The translations under genes and the position numbers were made by a program. DNA of 64,000 nt from Coniochaeta sp. PMI_546 (Eukaryota > Ascomycota > Sordariomycetes > Coniochaetales > Coniochaetaceae), in NCBI GenBank assembly GCA_021432605.1, contig MU271149.1:434001-498000 (forward strand), given 5' to 3'. The notes beneath the pieces are model-generated. The model saw nothing but the letters and a program-made list of their open reading frames with translations, did not search any database and was not told the origin of the DNA. Positions 9,998 to 21,276 of this stretch are shown here, in pieces; position 1 is the stretch's first letter, and each line of letters opens with the position of its first letter.

Positions 9998-11936
9998 TGT
10001 TGCTCTTGCTCTTGCTGTGCGATTTACAATAGGTGATGAGGTCGAAGGGGAAAGAGGACTGGGCCTCTGGCTCTCGGACTGGCTCTGCCGTATAAGGAGC
10101 GGTTTTGATTGTTGTCTGTTAGGAAAAAGGAAGGAATCGGAAGAGCGAGGATGAGGAACAGTCTATGCTCCGATGAGGAGATTGAAGGCAAAAACGGGAC
10201 ACGATGAAGCGAAGAGAGATAGGATACGAGACACAGCAACAAAGGAAATCTGCCGATGAGATTCAATGACCTATGCCACAAGACTTGAAGCGAGAGAGGA
10301 TGACAGGAGGCCTTAAGTACTCGCCTCTGACCATCTTCTTACGCGATGAGACCAGTTGATCAGACAGGCGGCTTCGCTTCACGGCCCCCATGATGTTTCC
10401 AAAAGGAGAACATCGTCTCCTGTCCAGTAGACCGATGCATTGCAACCAGACAGGTCTCGCCATCCGGGGTCCACTAGACCATGTCGAAGCCGTGGCCATT
10501 GTTATGGGCTTCCGTTTGGGAAAAGCAGAGAGCCGCAATGCTGGGATCCACACGAGCAGGCTTGATCTTGCATGTGAATGGTGGCGCTCGCCCGTCTGAG
10601 AGACACCTGAGACAAGGTGAAGGGTCAAGCACCTCGAATCCACCGAGCCGCAAGCACCGGCCCGGTGCCGTGGGTACTGGCTGCATCTAAGAAAAGAAAC
10701 ACGATCTTGAACCAGTCATATTTCTCGCATAGAGAACCTCACCTCACTGGTACCGTGTCTTCTCCTGCATCTGGTTCGTCGGCGCTTGTTACAGTCATAG
10801 ATATACAAGCGCGAGCCGCTGTATCATCGTTCCAGGAATTCGAAAGTCAAAGATTCAATTCAGGGTTCCATCAGATGAGAACAACAGACGAGAATCAATG
10901 CATGTGGATATGCACTTCATAGGGCTGACCACTAGGAACCACTAAACCACACAAGCTCCCTGTCGGCGCGGCAGTTCTAACCACGCTACCAGGGTCAGAC
11001 TCAGGCGACAAGCCTCTGATTGGACCTCCGCTGATGTTGGAGATCGCCTGTAATAAGCGCGAATGGTGTGGTGCAGCACACCTCGTTGGGTATACCTCGT
11101 CAACCGGATTCGACTTCGATGCATTGAGCTCGTATCCTCTTCCTGACTCATGGTTCGATACCCTGCTCCTGGCAAACAGTCGAATGGCGAGCTACGGTGA
11201 TGCTTGTATCATTAGGTCATTGACACTGGCTAGTCTGCGACATCGAGGCCGGGTCGCTGGGTCTGCCGCCCGGTCCCAAGAAATGAGTAGGACGGCGGCG
11301 CGGATGAGGAGGGTCTAAGCCGGACCTATCATTTACGTTCCTGGCCTTTGTTTGGGTTTACCGTCTTGTCTCGATGCCATGTTTCAGGCCATGGGCTCCG
11401 GCCTTGACCTGTTTCTCAGTCGTGGCTGTGTTTCTTTACTGCTTACCTTGTATACGATCGAACGTTTGTTGATTCCACCCTCATAATTGTTCTTCGTTTC
11501 AATCAGTCGAGTTTGCCACGAATGCGTGTAATGAACACTTGGAATGTCATGGTAGTACGTGTACGACAAAAAGCACCAATGATTTTGCTACGCCTCTGCG
11601 CCATGATCGTGAATCTAAGTAGGCCAAGTCAACTTCTCAACCACCACGACTCACATAGTCGGAGTCCGCAATTGTACCATGGCGTGTTATGCCATCTCAT
11701 CCAGACCGCCTCCTCCTGCAAGAGCGCATGCGCCATTCATTGCTGAGTTTCACCCGACAACTGCGCCGCAGACCATCATATCATCACCAGATGTGCTGGG
11801 CCGCATATCCGCAACGCAAAACCGTGGAGGCATGATATATATCATCCACAACACCCTCCACCCTCTGACCTCCTCACCCGGTTGCAGACCATCCCGAGCA
11901 GGACCTCAAACGTCGGTAAGACCAGTCTACGCTCCA
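9998..11936. other. Intergenic region between divergent promoter and epsin 3' end
   Basis: Holds the promoter and 5' leader of the MARVEL gene on the left and the 3' flank of the epsin gene on the right. Short ORFs on both strands have no recognisable content. Confidence 0.5.
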
Positions 11937-13695
11937 TCAGAGCAGACTATCCAGCCCATTGCCTCCGCCAGACCCACCCGCAGGCTTAGCAGCCGGCGCG
12001 GACGCGCCCCAGATCCCCGCCGCGCTCTTCTCCTTGGCGAGCTGGCCCATCGCCGGGCCAGCCGCGGGCGTCTTGTCCTTCTTGATGCCGCCCGCGGCCG
12101 ACGACCACAGGGCGCCGAAGGCGTCGCCGCCGCTGCCGGAGGACGACGCCTTGGCGGCCGGCTTCGCGGCTCCGAGGGATGCGGACGTCGCGGGCCCTGC
12201 CGAGACAGGCACCGAGGTGAAGTAGTTCGGTCCCATGGGTTGGTAGCCGGCCGGTTTTGCCGCCTGGGGGGAGAGCGTGGTGGTGGCCGTCAGGGGTGTG
12301 CTGAAGGCGGAGTAGTTGGGGCCCGAGGTCGGTGGGGGGGAGATGGAGGAGAGGCCGACCATGGAGCCCAGGTTTGCCTGCTGAGGTGCGGAGACCGGCT
12401 GCGGCTGGGCGAAGGGAGCGTTCGAGGCGTGGGAGGTGATTTGGGGGGCCAGCGGTGGGCTGACGAAGGACCGTGGGGGAGGTACGGTCTGTGTCGCGGG
12501 CGTGGCAGACTGGAAGTCGTCGAACTCGTCGTCGTCGTTATTAGAGGCTAGAGATGCCAAGCCGGAGCTGTTTGCTGCGGAGACCGTAGGAATGGAGGGG
12601 GCGGCTGGCTCGTCGAAGGAGAAAAGATCTACCTCGGGCTCCTTCTTCTTCGGTGGCTCGGGGGCCTTTGCGGCTGCTACCGATGTGCGCTTGACGCGGG
12701 CAGGGCTCGCGGTCGCTTTGGCAGGACGGTCTCCCTCATCAAACTCGTCGTACTCCTCAAACTGATCTCCCCGCCGCTGTGTGTCCCGGAAATCGTCTGC
12801 CTGTCCGCCGAAACCACCGCCGTCGCCGTAGACACCGCCGGAATAGCCGCCGTACCCAGCAGCGCTGCTGCCACCGCCGCTACCACCGCCGTAACCGCCT
12901 GATTCGCTCCCAAACCCTCCGTATCGGCTGCTGGAGGAGAAGCCGCCGCCGCCGCCGCCCTCCACGCCCGTGTACTTGGCCTTGTTGGCCCGCGCCTTCT
13001 TGCGTTCGTTGCGGATGCGCTCGACGTCGCTGAGGAGCTCGGCTAGCTCCTTTGCGCGGTTGCGGACGTTAACGCCCTGGTCTTTGCCGTTCGCATCGAT
13101 GAAGTGAAACTGGCGCAGCATCTTGAGTAAGGTGAGGTGACTCCTGGCATCGTCGATAACGCGCTCGGAGCCGTGCTTGATAAGGAATTCGAGGAGTTGG
13201 AGGGCCTTGTAGATCTGCCGCCATTCTTCGGCGGACTTTTCGGTAAAGCGGCGGTATATCATGGGCATGATCTCGTTGAGGGTTTGGCTGGAAGAGGCGG
13301 AGAGTTTAGTGTAAGCGACCGTGGTAAGTTGTCGCCATCTTTGGGACGAGCTGCACGTGTAGACTGGGGAAACTCACTAGTTAAAGGTACCGTTGGCGAT
13401 TTCCTGCATCAATGTTGACGATGCTCCCCAAGGCTCGTTGTTTGTGGCTTCCCGGACCTATCACCCCTCGTCAGCTCCGGACCAAGTGTGCTGCCCACAA
13501 CTCTCGGATGCGTTATTACCTTGGCCTCCATTTCCGTGTAGTTCATGACGGCTACAAGACGCAGTATCAGTATCACAGAAACCAATGGCGAGGTAGGGTA
13601 GAAAGCAGCTCACCATTTTGCACCTTGCGCACGCCGGCTTTGATGTCGTAGAGTGTCAGATTCGACACGGTATCCTTTAAGCTGTTAAGATCCAT
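11937..13695 (-). CDS. ENT3: Epsin-like ENTH-domain adaptor, Ent3 type
   Basis: Four exons (13695-13614, 13551-13520, 13457-13378, 13287-11937) encode 514 residues. The N-terminal ~150 residues are an ENTH domain: NYTEMEAKVREATNNEPWG is the diagnostic start, continued by MIYRRFTEKSAEEWRQIYKA and LLEFLIKHGSERVIDDAR. The rest is a Gly/Tyr/Ser-rich and then Pro/Ala-rich disordered tail. The acidic-phenylalanine motif DDDEFDDFQSA fits binding to the gamma-ear of GGA or AP-1 adaptors, and VDLFSFDE resembles a clathrin-box-like element. Ent3 proteins bind phosphoinositides and SNAREs at the trans-Golgi and endosome. The epsin-family call is firm; Ent3 rather than Ent1/2 rests on the missing UIM and NPF repeats and on the GGA-ear motif. 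The three short 5' exons are placed by homology plus GTGAGC, GTAATA and GTGAGT donors. Confidence 0.88.
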
Positions 13696-15319
13696 CTTGA
13701 CCAGTTGTGCGCCGTCTGCGCTACTGAGAGGAGGTATAGAGGTGTGAGCAGGTGTTTGAGTTGACAGGGCCCTAGATAGCCTTCAACTTTGGTTTGGGAA
13801 CTGGTTGGGGATCAGAGACGGACGGAGATCAAAGAGCCCCTTGCGATCGTTTCCGTCGAGTCTCGGACAGCGGATAGGCGTGAATGCCAAGAGTTCGGGC
13901 CAAAGCGCAGGTGGAGGAGCTGACCTAGCTGTCACGTGATACAGCTGTGTACATTGTTGCCTCACTTTCACGAGATTTGAACTTTAATTGCGGCGAGATG
14001 GTGTGACAGACAACAGCTACGGAGTATCTATAGCTTTCTGGTCGGAGCGGCTATCCTTGAGATTGATGCAGCGGAAGGTTTCTTAGAACTTTGACTTTCT
14101 GCGGAAGGTAGTAAACATAAGATACAGATCAGTAACTGTTCTCGTTGTAATGGCCGGAGCTTGCTCATGTAGCCTGGACTAAGTCACCTATGTAATTGTG
14201 GCCTGAGGCAGCCGCGACATTGGCACGCTAAAACTTTTGACGGCTTCAAACATGACTTCGACTTCACGAGACTGAACGGACACCATCGTTGAAGCTTCTG
14301 GTATCGACAGTAAGATCAGAACCTTGTACTATTATCCTTCCCTTTTTTTCAATTCGATCTGTAATTGCACCTGTACTCTATTCACACCGTTTTCAAGTAA
14401 TCTGAAGCAAAGGTACGTCTCTTTCTGTTCATATTGTTCCGTCCATCCCCCATCTCTATTACCCCTTTCCTTCCAAGCAGCAGCACCCTTTGGAGCAGAG
14501 GTACGGCTGCACAAGCGGCGTCTCGCCTTTATGAAGAAGTGTCGACTTACTGCTGATTGCCGTCTCTATCCGGCATTGTTTTGTGTCCGCGGCCGAGCTC
14601 AACTGGCAAGGTGCTTGCGCGTCGACATCTCTGTCGAGGATGCCGCCAATGGCCCAGCAACGTGCCGAGTGGAGATGGATCAGTGGTTGGACTGGAAGTT
14701 GGCCTGCTCTCTGGCCTGGCAGTGGGCGGGCGGTTGCATGCTGAAAAGTTGGCGTGTCCATCCAATTGGCTTGCACCAGCTGCAGCAACAACTTCCATGG
14801 CTCCTTCATCTCAATCATCTTTGCTACATCTTGGACCCGAGCTGCGGTGGCACACTCTTGCCACCAGGCGCGTGGAACATGATCACCTATCAGAGGCTGT
14901 GGAGCTTGAGCAAGATGTTATGCTGGGGGTTGCCGATCCCATTGACGCCATGAAATGGACTCGTCAGACGTTCAGCACGATACATCGGCCCATTGACCGT
15001 TGGAAACGGATTCTGCTTCGACAATCGGGACAGCTCCCTGCCGCGGACACGAAGGCTTGTTGGGGCTTTGAAGCGTTGAAAGTTGCAGGTCCTGAACGGT
15101 GGTGGTGGACCTGGCGAGACGTCACTTCACGTGGAATGACCTTAAACCCTGCTTGACCAAGCTTCAGCGAGCTCAGCCCCTCTTAACCCCCCTCACCATC
15201 CCTAATCCCTTCCTTCCATTGCTGACCGGGAGCTGCTTCTTCTCCACTTCGGCAAGGGTTACGCCCTGTTATTGGCTGGACCTGGCTAACACGCCGTTGC
15301 CCCTCCAAAGATCGCAAAA
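13696..15319. other. Divergent intergenic region, epsin and cyclophilin promoters
   Basis: Two overlapping plus-strand ORFs of about 200 codons (14324-14953, 14557-15156) have no domain and no codon bias I can trust. The last ~150 bp before 15320 are C/T-rich, as expected for the leader of a strongly expressed fungal gene. Confidence 0.45.
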
Positions 15320-16532
15320 ATGAGAGCCAGCGTCCTTCGACCCCTCCTACCCCGCCATAACCTGGTTTCATCAGCAGTCCCTCGATCGACCTTCATCCAT
15401 CTTCTTCCAACAACAAACTCTGCAACAACTAGACCATCTCTCCAATCTTCAGTTGGCCTCTCCTCCCGCTACTTCTCATCATCCCCAATCGTCAACATGT
15501 CTAGAGTGTAAGTCGCCCTGTCTTCCCCTCCCAACCTTTTCCCACGAAGCTCGAGCTAACGTGCTTGTCCGTCTTGAAGCTTCTTCGATATTACCTGGCA
15601 GGGCCCGGTCCTGGATGCCAACAACAAGCCTACCCGTGAGGTGAAGGGTAAGTCACTGTCCAGCAAGCTTCAAACGCGTTGTCCATCTCCAATTCCATCG
15701 CCAATACTCGATTGCATCCCCATCCAACAGCAGCAATGTTCTTCTCCTGCTCTCCGGCATGTCCGCGAGCTTGTTTTTTCCACCAGACCTGAGTTGTTGA
15801 CCCCGCCGCTACTGCTTTGCCTTTCTTACCTTACACAATTCTTGTGGCACCCCCCACGACATTGCAGCTATCCCATTGAGACAGAAGCTGACAAACCCCG
15901 CAGAGCAGTCCGGCCGCATCAACTTCCTTCTCTACAACGACGTCGTCCCCAAGACGGCTGAGAACTTCCGTGCCCTCTGCACCGGCGAGAAGGGCTTCGG
16001 TTACAAGGGCTCTTCTTTCCACCGCATCATCCCCGACTTCATGCTCCAGGGTGGTGACTTTACTCGTGGCAACGTGAGCTCCCCTTCTTCCCCCAAATAG
16101 CCACCAATTGCGACTCGTCGCACACTGGTTAGTGGCCGACCAACCAAAGCTGACTCTTCTGTAGGGCACTGGTGGTAAGTCCATCTACGGCGAGAAGTTT
16201 GCCGATGAGAACTTCCAGAAGAAGCACACCCGCCCCGGCCTGCTCTCCATGGCCAACGCCGGACCCAACACGTAAGCGCAACCACACTGACTACCTCAAT
16301 TGAGGTCCTGCAATCCCCCCTTAGCTAACAAGACGACTTTCGCAGCAACGGCTCCCAGTTCTTCGTCACCACCGTCAAGACCTCGTGGCTCGATGGCCGT
16401 CACGTCGTCTTCGGCGAGGTTGCTGATGAGGAGTCCATGAAGGTCGTCCGCGCCCTCGAGGCCACCGGCTCCGGATCCGGCGCCATCAACTACCCCAAGA
16501 AGCCCACCATTGTTGACTCTGGTGAGCTCTAA
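15320..16532 (+). CDS. csr-1: Cyclophilin (peptidyl-prolyl isomerase), mitochondrial and cytosolic forms
   Basis: Five exons (15320-15507, 15580-15647, 15904-16073, 16165-16271, 16346-16532) give 239 residues. Cyclophilin signatures are complete: [15 protein letters not shown] (catalytic Arg and Phe), NGSQFFVTT, and the Trp of [13 protein letters not shown] that contacts cyclosporin A. The first 59 residues are rich in Arg, Ser and Leu and lack acidic residues, a mitochondrial presequence. The second in-frame ATG at 15497 (MSRVFFDI) starts a normal ~180-residue cytosolic cyclophilin. Neurospora csr-1 is known to make both forms from one gene, and this gene has the same plan. The enzyme catalyses prolyl cis-trans isomerisation in protein folding and mediates cyclosporin sensitivity. 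Confidence 0.93.
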
Positions 16533-17156
16533 GCGTGGCCTTGGCTTTTTCTCGCGGGCTTATGCAAAGGATACCTTATCTCGGGCAATCTTTGCAAGCT
16601 TGAACGGCGACGTGTTATTATACGACGGTGACCTAGTTGTTAGGTAGTTGATCGGAAAAAAAGCACTGCGTTTGAGAATCCATCTCTGATCTCACGCTTC
16701 TCAAGACTTGCATTCGTAATGTGATCTGCTATCTCGCCAAAGCTATCAGAGACTTTTTGCAACGCGTCTGCATAACATGTATGATACGGATGGGTATTTC
16801 AGGGGTGTCTAGCAAGGTAGCGCAGCTAAAGGGCCAGTCCTAACACAGCGTCAACCAGCTCTCACACAACGCATTCATTAACCGCATCTCCCACACCACA
16901 ACACTGCAAACAAGCATGCGCGCCAATCCATGCACTAGCAGCCTTGTCCATTCTACCAGCCGATAAGCTTAAACCGGTGAAACCCTAAGATTATTTTCCC
17001 TATCCTTCCAAGAACGCCGAAGCAGTCCATGTCGAGAGCCAGACAATGCATAGCTCAACCGCCCTCGTAATGAAAATGAAAAAAAAAGAAAAAAAACCTT
17101 CCACAGGTCGGCAAGAGAAAGAACAGAAAGGAGTTCCAGAATCCCACAGGAAACCT
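16533..17156. other. Convergent 3' intergenic region
   Basis: Lies between the 3' ends of the cyclophilin and RPC34 genes. It has an A-rich run near 17072-17096 and no gene that I can see. Confidence 0.6.
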
Positions 17157-18471
17157 CTACTCCAGCCCCAACCACCGCTGGAAATAGACACAATTGCTCG
17201 GATTGACCGGCCCGCCCTCCTCGCACAGCTCAAAGACCGGACACCGGCCGCAGGGTGCCTCGACGAACCCGTTTGACGGCGGCGGGGGGCCGAGCCGGGC
17301 CTCCCCGCCGTCGTCGTCGTCGTCGCCCCCGTCCTCCCCGACCTTGAGTCTGGCGGCGGCGGCGGCGGCGTCGGGCTCCTGCCTCGAGATGCGGGTGGTC
17401 CTGTAGCCCCTCCGGCGGCCCACGACGACGGGCTCGATCAGGCCGTCGTAGCACAGGATGTCGACCAGCTGCTGGACGTCGTCCTCGGACAGGGTGGTGT
17501 TGTTGGTCACGCCCGAGACGGAGATGAACTCGGCGATCTCGTGGGCGGTCGGGTAGTAATTGTAGCCCGCCGGGAAGGGGAGGAAGGAGGGCTGCTTGCG
17601 GGGGGCCGGCGCGTGCGCGGCCGGGGCGGTGGTGGTAGGAGTATGCGGAGGGGCGCCCTCCTCCGACATCTCGGTGGCGGCGCGCTTCTTTCCCCTGGCC
17701 GCGGCGCCCGCGCCCGTGCCTCCGGCGACGACGCCCTTCTTGGGGACCTTGGTCATGCCCTCGCGGAAGTAGGCGCTCTTCATGCGGATGAAGTTGAAGA
17801 TGATGCGCTCCAGCCCGGCGATGAAGGCCTCGTCCAGGTTGCTGTCGGTGTACCAGGGCCCTCCCGTGGCGCGGTCCGAGGGCCGCAGGTTGGCCTTGAT
17901 GTACATCTTCTTGTTGGGGTGCTCGACGCTCTTCATGTCGGTGATGTAGCCCTTTGTCTCGAGGTACTTGATGCAGGTCTTGAGCACGGACTCGTGGATC
18001 TTGAGGCGGCCCTTGAGGGTGCGAGACCAGATGCCGTCGCCGCCGGCCTCGTCGATGAGCTCGTAGACCATTGCTGTCTCGTTGTTGGGGAGGGAGGTGT
18101 ACCTGTCGAGACAAGAGAGAGGTGGTTAGCGGGGGTCTTGAACAAACATGGTCTGGAGGGCTGTTGGGGGAGAGTAAAGGTCGTGGAACGTACTTCTTAG
18201 CATCTTCTCTGCTCCTGTAGCGCCATGCGATGCCCATCCTGCTGTCACTAGTAGCAATGAGGAGCCTGTCGTCGCAGAGGCCCTGTACCACCTTGAGCAG
18301 CAGGCTGAGGTCATTCTTGGGGATGATGTTGAGGCTGATGAGGTCGTTCTGGTTGTAGAGGCGGTCGCTGCTGCCGTGCTGGGTCATTTCCTCGTAGAGA
18401 GCATCCTTCAGGATCTCGACCTTGGGCGTATCCTCGCCCGTCCCGGCGCGAGAAGAGGCGAGGCTTGCCAT
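17157..18471 (-). CDS. RPC34: DNA-directed RNA polymerase III subunit RPC34/RPC6
   Basis: Two exons, 18471-18194 and 18102-17157, encode 407 residues; the intron starts GTACGT and the junction codon is Lys. Winged-helix segments include residues ~20-90 and the region beginning MVYELIDEAGGDGIWSRTLKG, followed by HESVLKTCIKYLETKGYI and WYTDSNLDEAFIAGLERI. These are hallmarks of the TFIIE-alpha-like RPC34 family, which helps open promoters and recruits TFIIIB. A third winged-helix segment (HEIAEFISVSGVTNNTTLSE) leads to a C-terminal cysteine set (CGRCPVFELC and a final NPSNC) that binds an iron-sulphur cluster in the human homologue. An Ala/Gly/Lys-rich, then Pro-rich linker and a poly-Ala/poly-Asp stretch before the cysteines look like lineage-specific insertions. 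Confidence 0.92.
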
Positions 18472-19678
18472 GGTTGCAGATTGCTGGGTGGCTGAGTGAC
18501 TCAGATTTCGGTTTGGTATGAGGATGGTTCGAAGATCTGGAAAAGTGACGACGCTTAGACCAATCTACTGGTGTTCAATGAGAGTACGGTCACAACGCCA
18601 TTGTCAAATGGTGCAATGGTTGTCGTGTACACATGTGACGCCCGTTGAGGTACAAAAGAAATAGGCAAGGTCAATGCAGCTTTGATGTTCCAAAAATTCC
18701 GAGGCCTTGCCCCTCCTAAAGTCCACAGCCTGGTAGGCCCCACTGTTAGCCGGCGCGCCAAAGCGCCAAGGTACACTCCCCTCTACCCAATCAGCAACGC
18801 GCTCTGACTTACAAGGCTGTGGACAATGATCGCTATGTACTACATCATCTGGCGTCGATGGGTATCTTTTTTTTTTTTTTTTTGGCCTCCTAAAAGACTA
18901 GTAACAGCTCGTGCTCCTCTCTTGAAATTGCTTGAGCTCCGGACCAATCTATGGAGCCTTCATTTGGCTGGTGTTAATGCGCGAACTGCCAAGAAAGATG
19001 CGAGTAAGTAGAATACAGCACACTAAGTCACATATCAGCACCTTTGACAAGAGATTCTTGGCTGCCGGCTCTAAATAGTCCTATAACTTCATTTTCAGTG
19101 AATTGGTCGCTCTAGTCTTGCTTCGAGCTCCAGACAACTTAACTTCTGTGACCGAAAATCATTTACATCTGTACATACCATAACTGGTTTCTTTGTCACA
19201 GCCTGGTTGCCACCCAGATCTTTCTGATACTGCGAGTCAAAATAAAGCTAAATTAGTATCATAACCAAAAGTCTTAAAATGCACACGACCAACAAGGTTT
19301 CAAGCACACCCATCCACATACACTTACGGCCACACAGCTTCTAAGCTGTGTTGAAAATGTACGATCAGAAGAGGTCCAGATTACGAAGAAAGGAGTGGCG
19401 AAAGGCTTAGCAGATAATCTCGAGGGTTCAAAGTTGTATTAGTTCTTGTCGAATCAGCCAAGAAATTTGACTCAGTACGACGACCGCGCCCGAATGCCCC
19501 TGTCTGGCCTTCTTTCAATCTGGAGGACACTAGGCTCGTATCACATGAAACTTAATTCCTTTTTCCGGTTTCTGCTGTCATATAGAAGTGTAATCAATAC
19601 GTCCTATCTCCTCCCCAGTGTACGGCACGGTCGACGAATACCCAGAATACAATCCCTATCCAACACCGCCCACCCTCT
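18472..19678. other. Intergenic region
   Basis: Contains the RPC34 promoter and the 3' flank of the HAD gene. A 17-base T run lies at 18867-18883. No gene seen. Confidence 0.55.
18867..18883. repeat. Homopolymer run of 17 T
   Basis: Uninterrupted poly-T (poly-A on the minus strand) in the intergenic region. It could be a simple mononucleotide repeat or the trace of a retroposed poly-A tail; no target-site duplication was identified. Confidence 0.8.
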
Positions 19679-20476
19679 TCACTGCTTGGCTGCGAACTGC
19701 CGTTCAACCTCATCAGCAAACTCCCCGATCGTCTCAAACTGCCACTCGAACCCCAACTTGCCCTCCTCCCTCAACTTCCTGAGCGGTCCGGCACACCGAT
19801 AATCCCCCTCCTCCCCGCCGCCCCTGGTAATCCACACACTTCTGAGCCCCAGCTCCTTGGCAGGGACATGGTCGTGGACCAAACTCACAGCAACATGCAA
19901 CAACTCCCCCTTCTCCTTCTCCACCCCAAAATCCTCCCTGGCATGCTCAAACAGATACCTGAAATTGTCCAAGCTGGGCTTGTAGCTCCCAATATCCTCG
20001 GCGGAGTAAACACCATCTATCCTCGCCGGCGCCAGCCGCTCCCCGACCGTCCGCGCGATATTCTCATTCGACACGTTCGACAGTATGATCAGCCTGTAGT
20101 GCCTTCCCAGCCGCAGCAGTCCGTCCACCGTGTCCGGGAACGGCCCCCACCGCCCGGGAGCGGTGCCGATCTTCTCCACCTCCGAGTCAGACGGGAGGCG
20201 GACGCCGAGCTCCGAGGCTAGGGACTTGTAGGAGGAGATCAGGTTGTCGTTGTACAGCTGCTTGGGCTGGGTGAGCCACAGCTCGTGGGAGAAGTGGTTG
20301 AAGCGCTCTACTGCTACGAGGGGGTTGGAGACGTAAGGGTGGGTTGGGGGAAGTTGGGATAGCAAGGGGGACAGGTCGGAGATGAGCCCGGATTCCCAGT
20401 CTATCAGGGTGCCGTAGCAGTCGAAGGAGAGGGCTTTGAAGGTTGTGAGGTCGGGTGGCTGTGTTGGTGTGGACAT
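19679..20476 (-). CDS. HAD-superfamily hydrolase, L-2-haloacid dehalogenase type
   Basis: A single exon of 265 residues, the usual size. All four HAD motifs are visible: motif I FDCYGTLID with nucleophile Asp19, motif II ILSNVSN with Ser133 and Asn134, Lys166 in SYKPSLDNF, and motif IV around Asp202 in VSLVHDHVPAKELGL. The DCYGTLID form of motif I and the cap domain between residues ~25 and 120 match (S)-2-haloacid dehalogenases rather than phosphatases. Fungal members often have no proven halogenated substrate, so the natural reaction is open. No signal peptide; probably cytosolic. Confidence 0.85.
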   Translation of the reverse strand: MSTPTQPPDLTTFKALSFDCYGTLIDWESGLISDLSPLLSQLPPTHPYVSNPLVAVERFNHFSHELWLTQPKQLYNDNLISSYKSLASELGVRLPSDSEVEKIGTAPGRWGPFPDTVDGLLRLGRHYRLIILSNVSNENIARTVGERLAPARIDGVYSAEDIGSYKPSLDNFRYLFEHAREDFGVEKEKGELLHVAVSLVHDHVPAKELGLRSVWITRGGGEEGDYRCAGPLRKLREEGKLGFEWQFETIGEFADEVERQFAAKQ

Positions 20477-21276
20477 TGTGATGGGTGCTTGTCAAGTTTG
20501 GACTTTGGGGAACTGGGTTGTGTTGAGATGCTTTGATGGTTAGTTGTGGAACGCGCCAGACGCTGATTGTCACATTCTTCTTGGGAGTGACTCTGTTATT
20601 TTATATATCTTTTCCGTGAACCATTACATATTGCACTATCTATGTTAGTGGTGGTCATCAATGCAAACGTGGTGGTCTCACCGATGACGACGTGCATGAA
20701 ACGCCCTTTTGAATGCGATATGGCACGGGAATAACGTTGACGGTACCTGATCTTTCGGTGCGGGTCGTCGGAAGGGCGCGCTTAATCTGCAGATCATCTC
20801 CCCACTTTGCCGATCCCGAGTCCCTGTCCGACAAGGCACATGAAGTTTGAATACCAAACCCAGGCGTCGACAATCTGATAATGACAAGGATGTTAACAAG
20901 CAGGAAATCAAGAAGACACATACATCCTGTTAGGTATGTCGCCGTGTGCTGGAGCAGAGTCTGGTCAATCACTTGAGACTAGATGCTGGCAGTAATGCCT
21001 GCTGACCCCATGCCTATGGCCTCGAGTACATGCACAACCTTACGACCTCAAGCAAGATCAGAAAAAAAGAACCCAATCCCCCAGCACATGTGACGCGTCA
21101 CCCTGTTATCTCTCAAACCAGCAAAAGAAGCGTTCCGAAAATCCACCGGTCCAACTTGCAACCCTCCTCCCCCAACACTGCAGTGTTCGCACGAAGAGCC
21201 ACCGTCAATACCTGGCCCGGTCATCTGTTGCGCCATCGCCGACAACCATTGGCAATTATAACTGGAATCTCCGCAC
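20477..21276. other. Intergenic region
   Basis: Promoter of the HAD gene and 3' flank of the dsRBD-like gene. ORFs on both strands here have no recognisable content. Confidence 0.55.

Noticed and set aside
11679-12551. 290-codon plus-strand ORF
   Set aside because: It is mostly antisense to the epsin gene and consists of Gly/Arg/Ala-rich low complexity that mirrors the epsin tail.
14324-15156. Two overlapping plus-strand ORFs of 209 and 199 codons
   Set aside because: They overlap in different frames, have no domain, and lie in the promoter region between two well-supported genes. Long chance ORFs are common at this GC content.
17230-18471. 413-codon minus ORF starting at the RPC34 ATG
   Set aside because: It reads through the intron in the wrong frame into Arg/His-rich sequence. 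The spliced model restores conserved RPC34 sequence.
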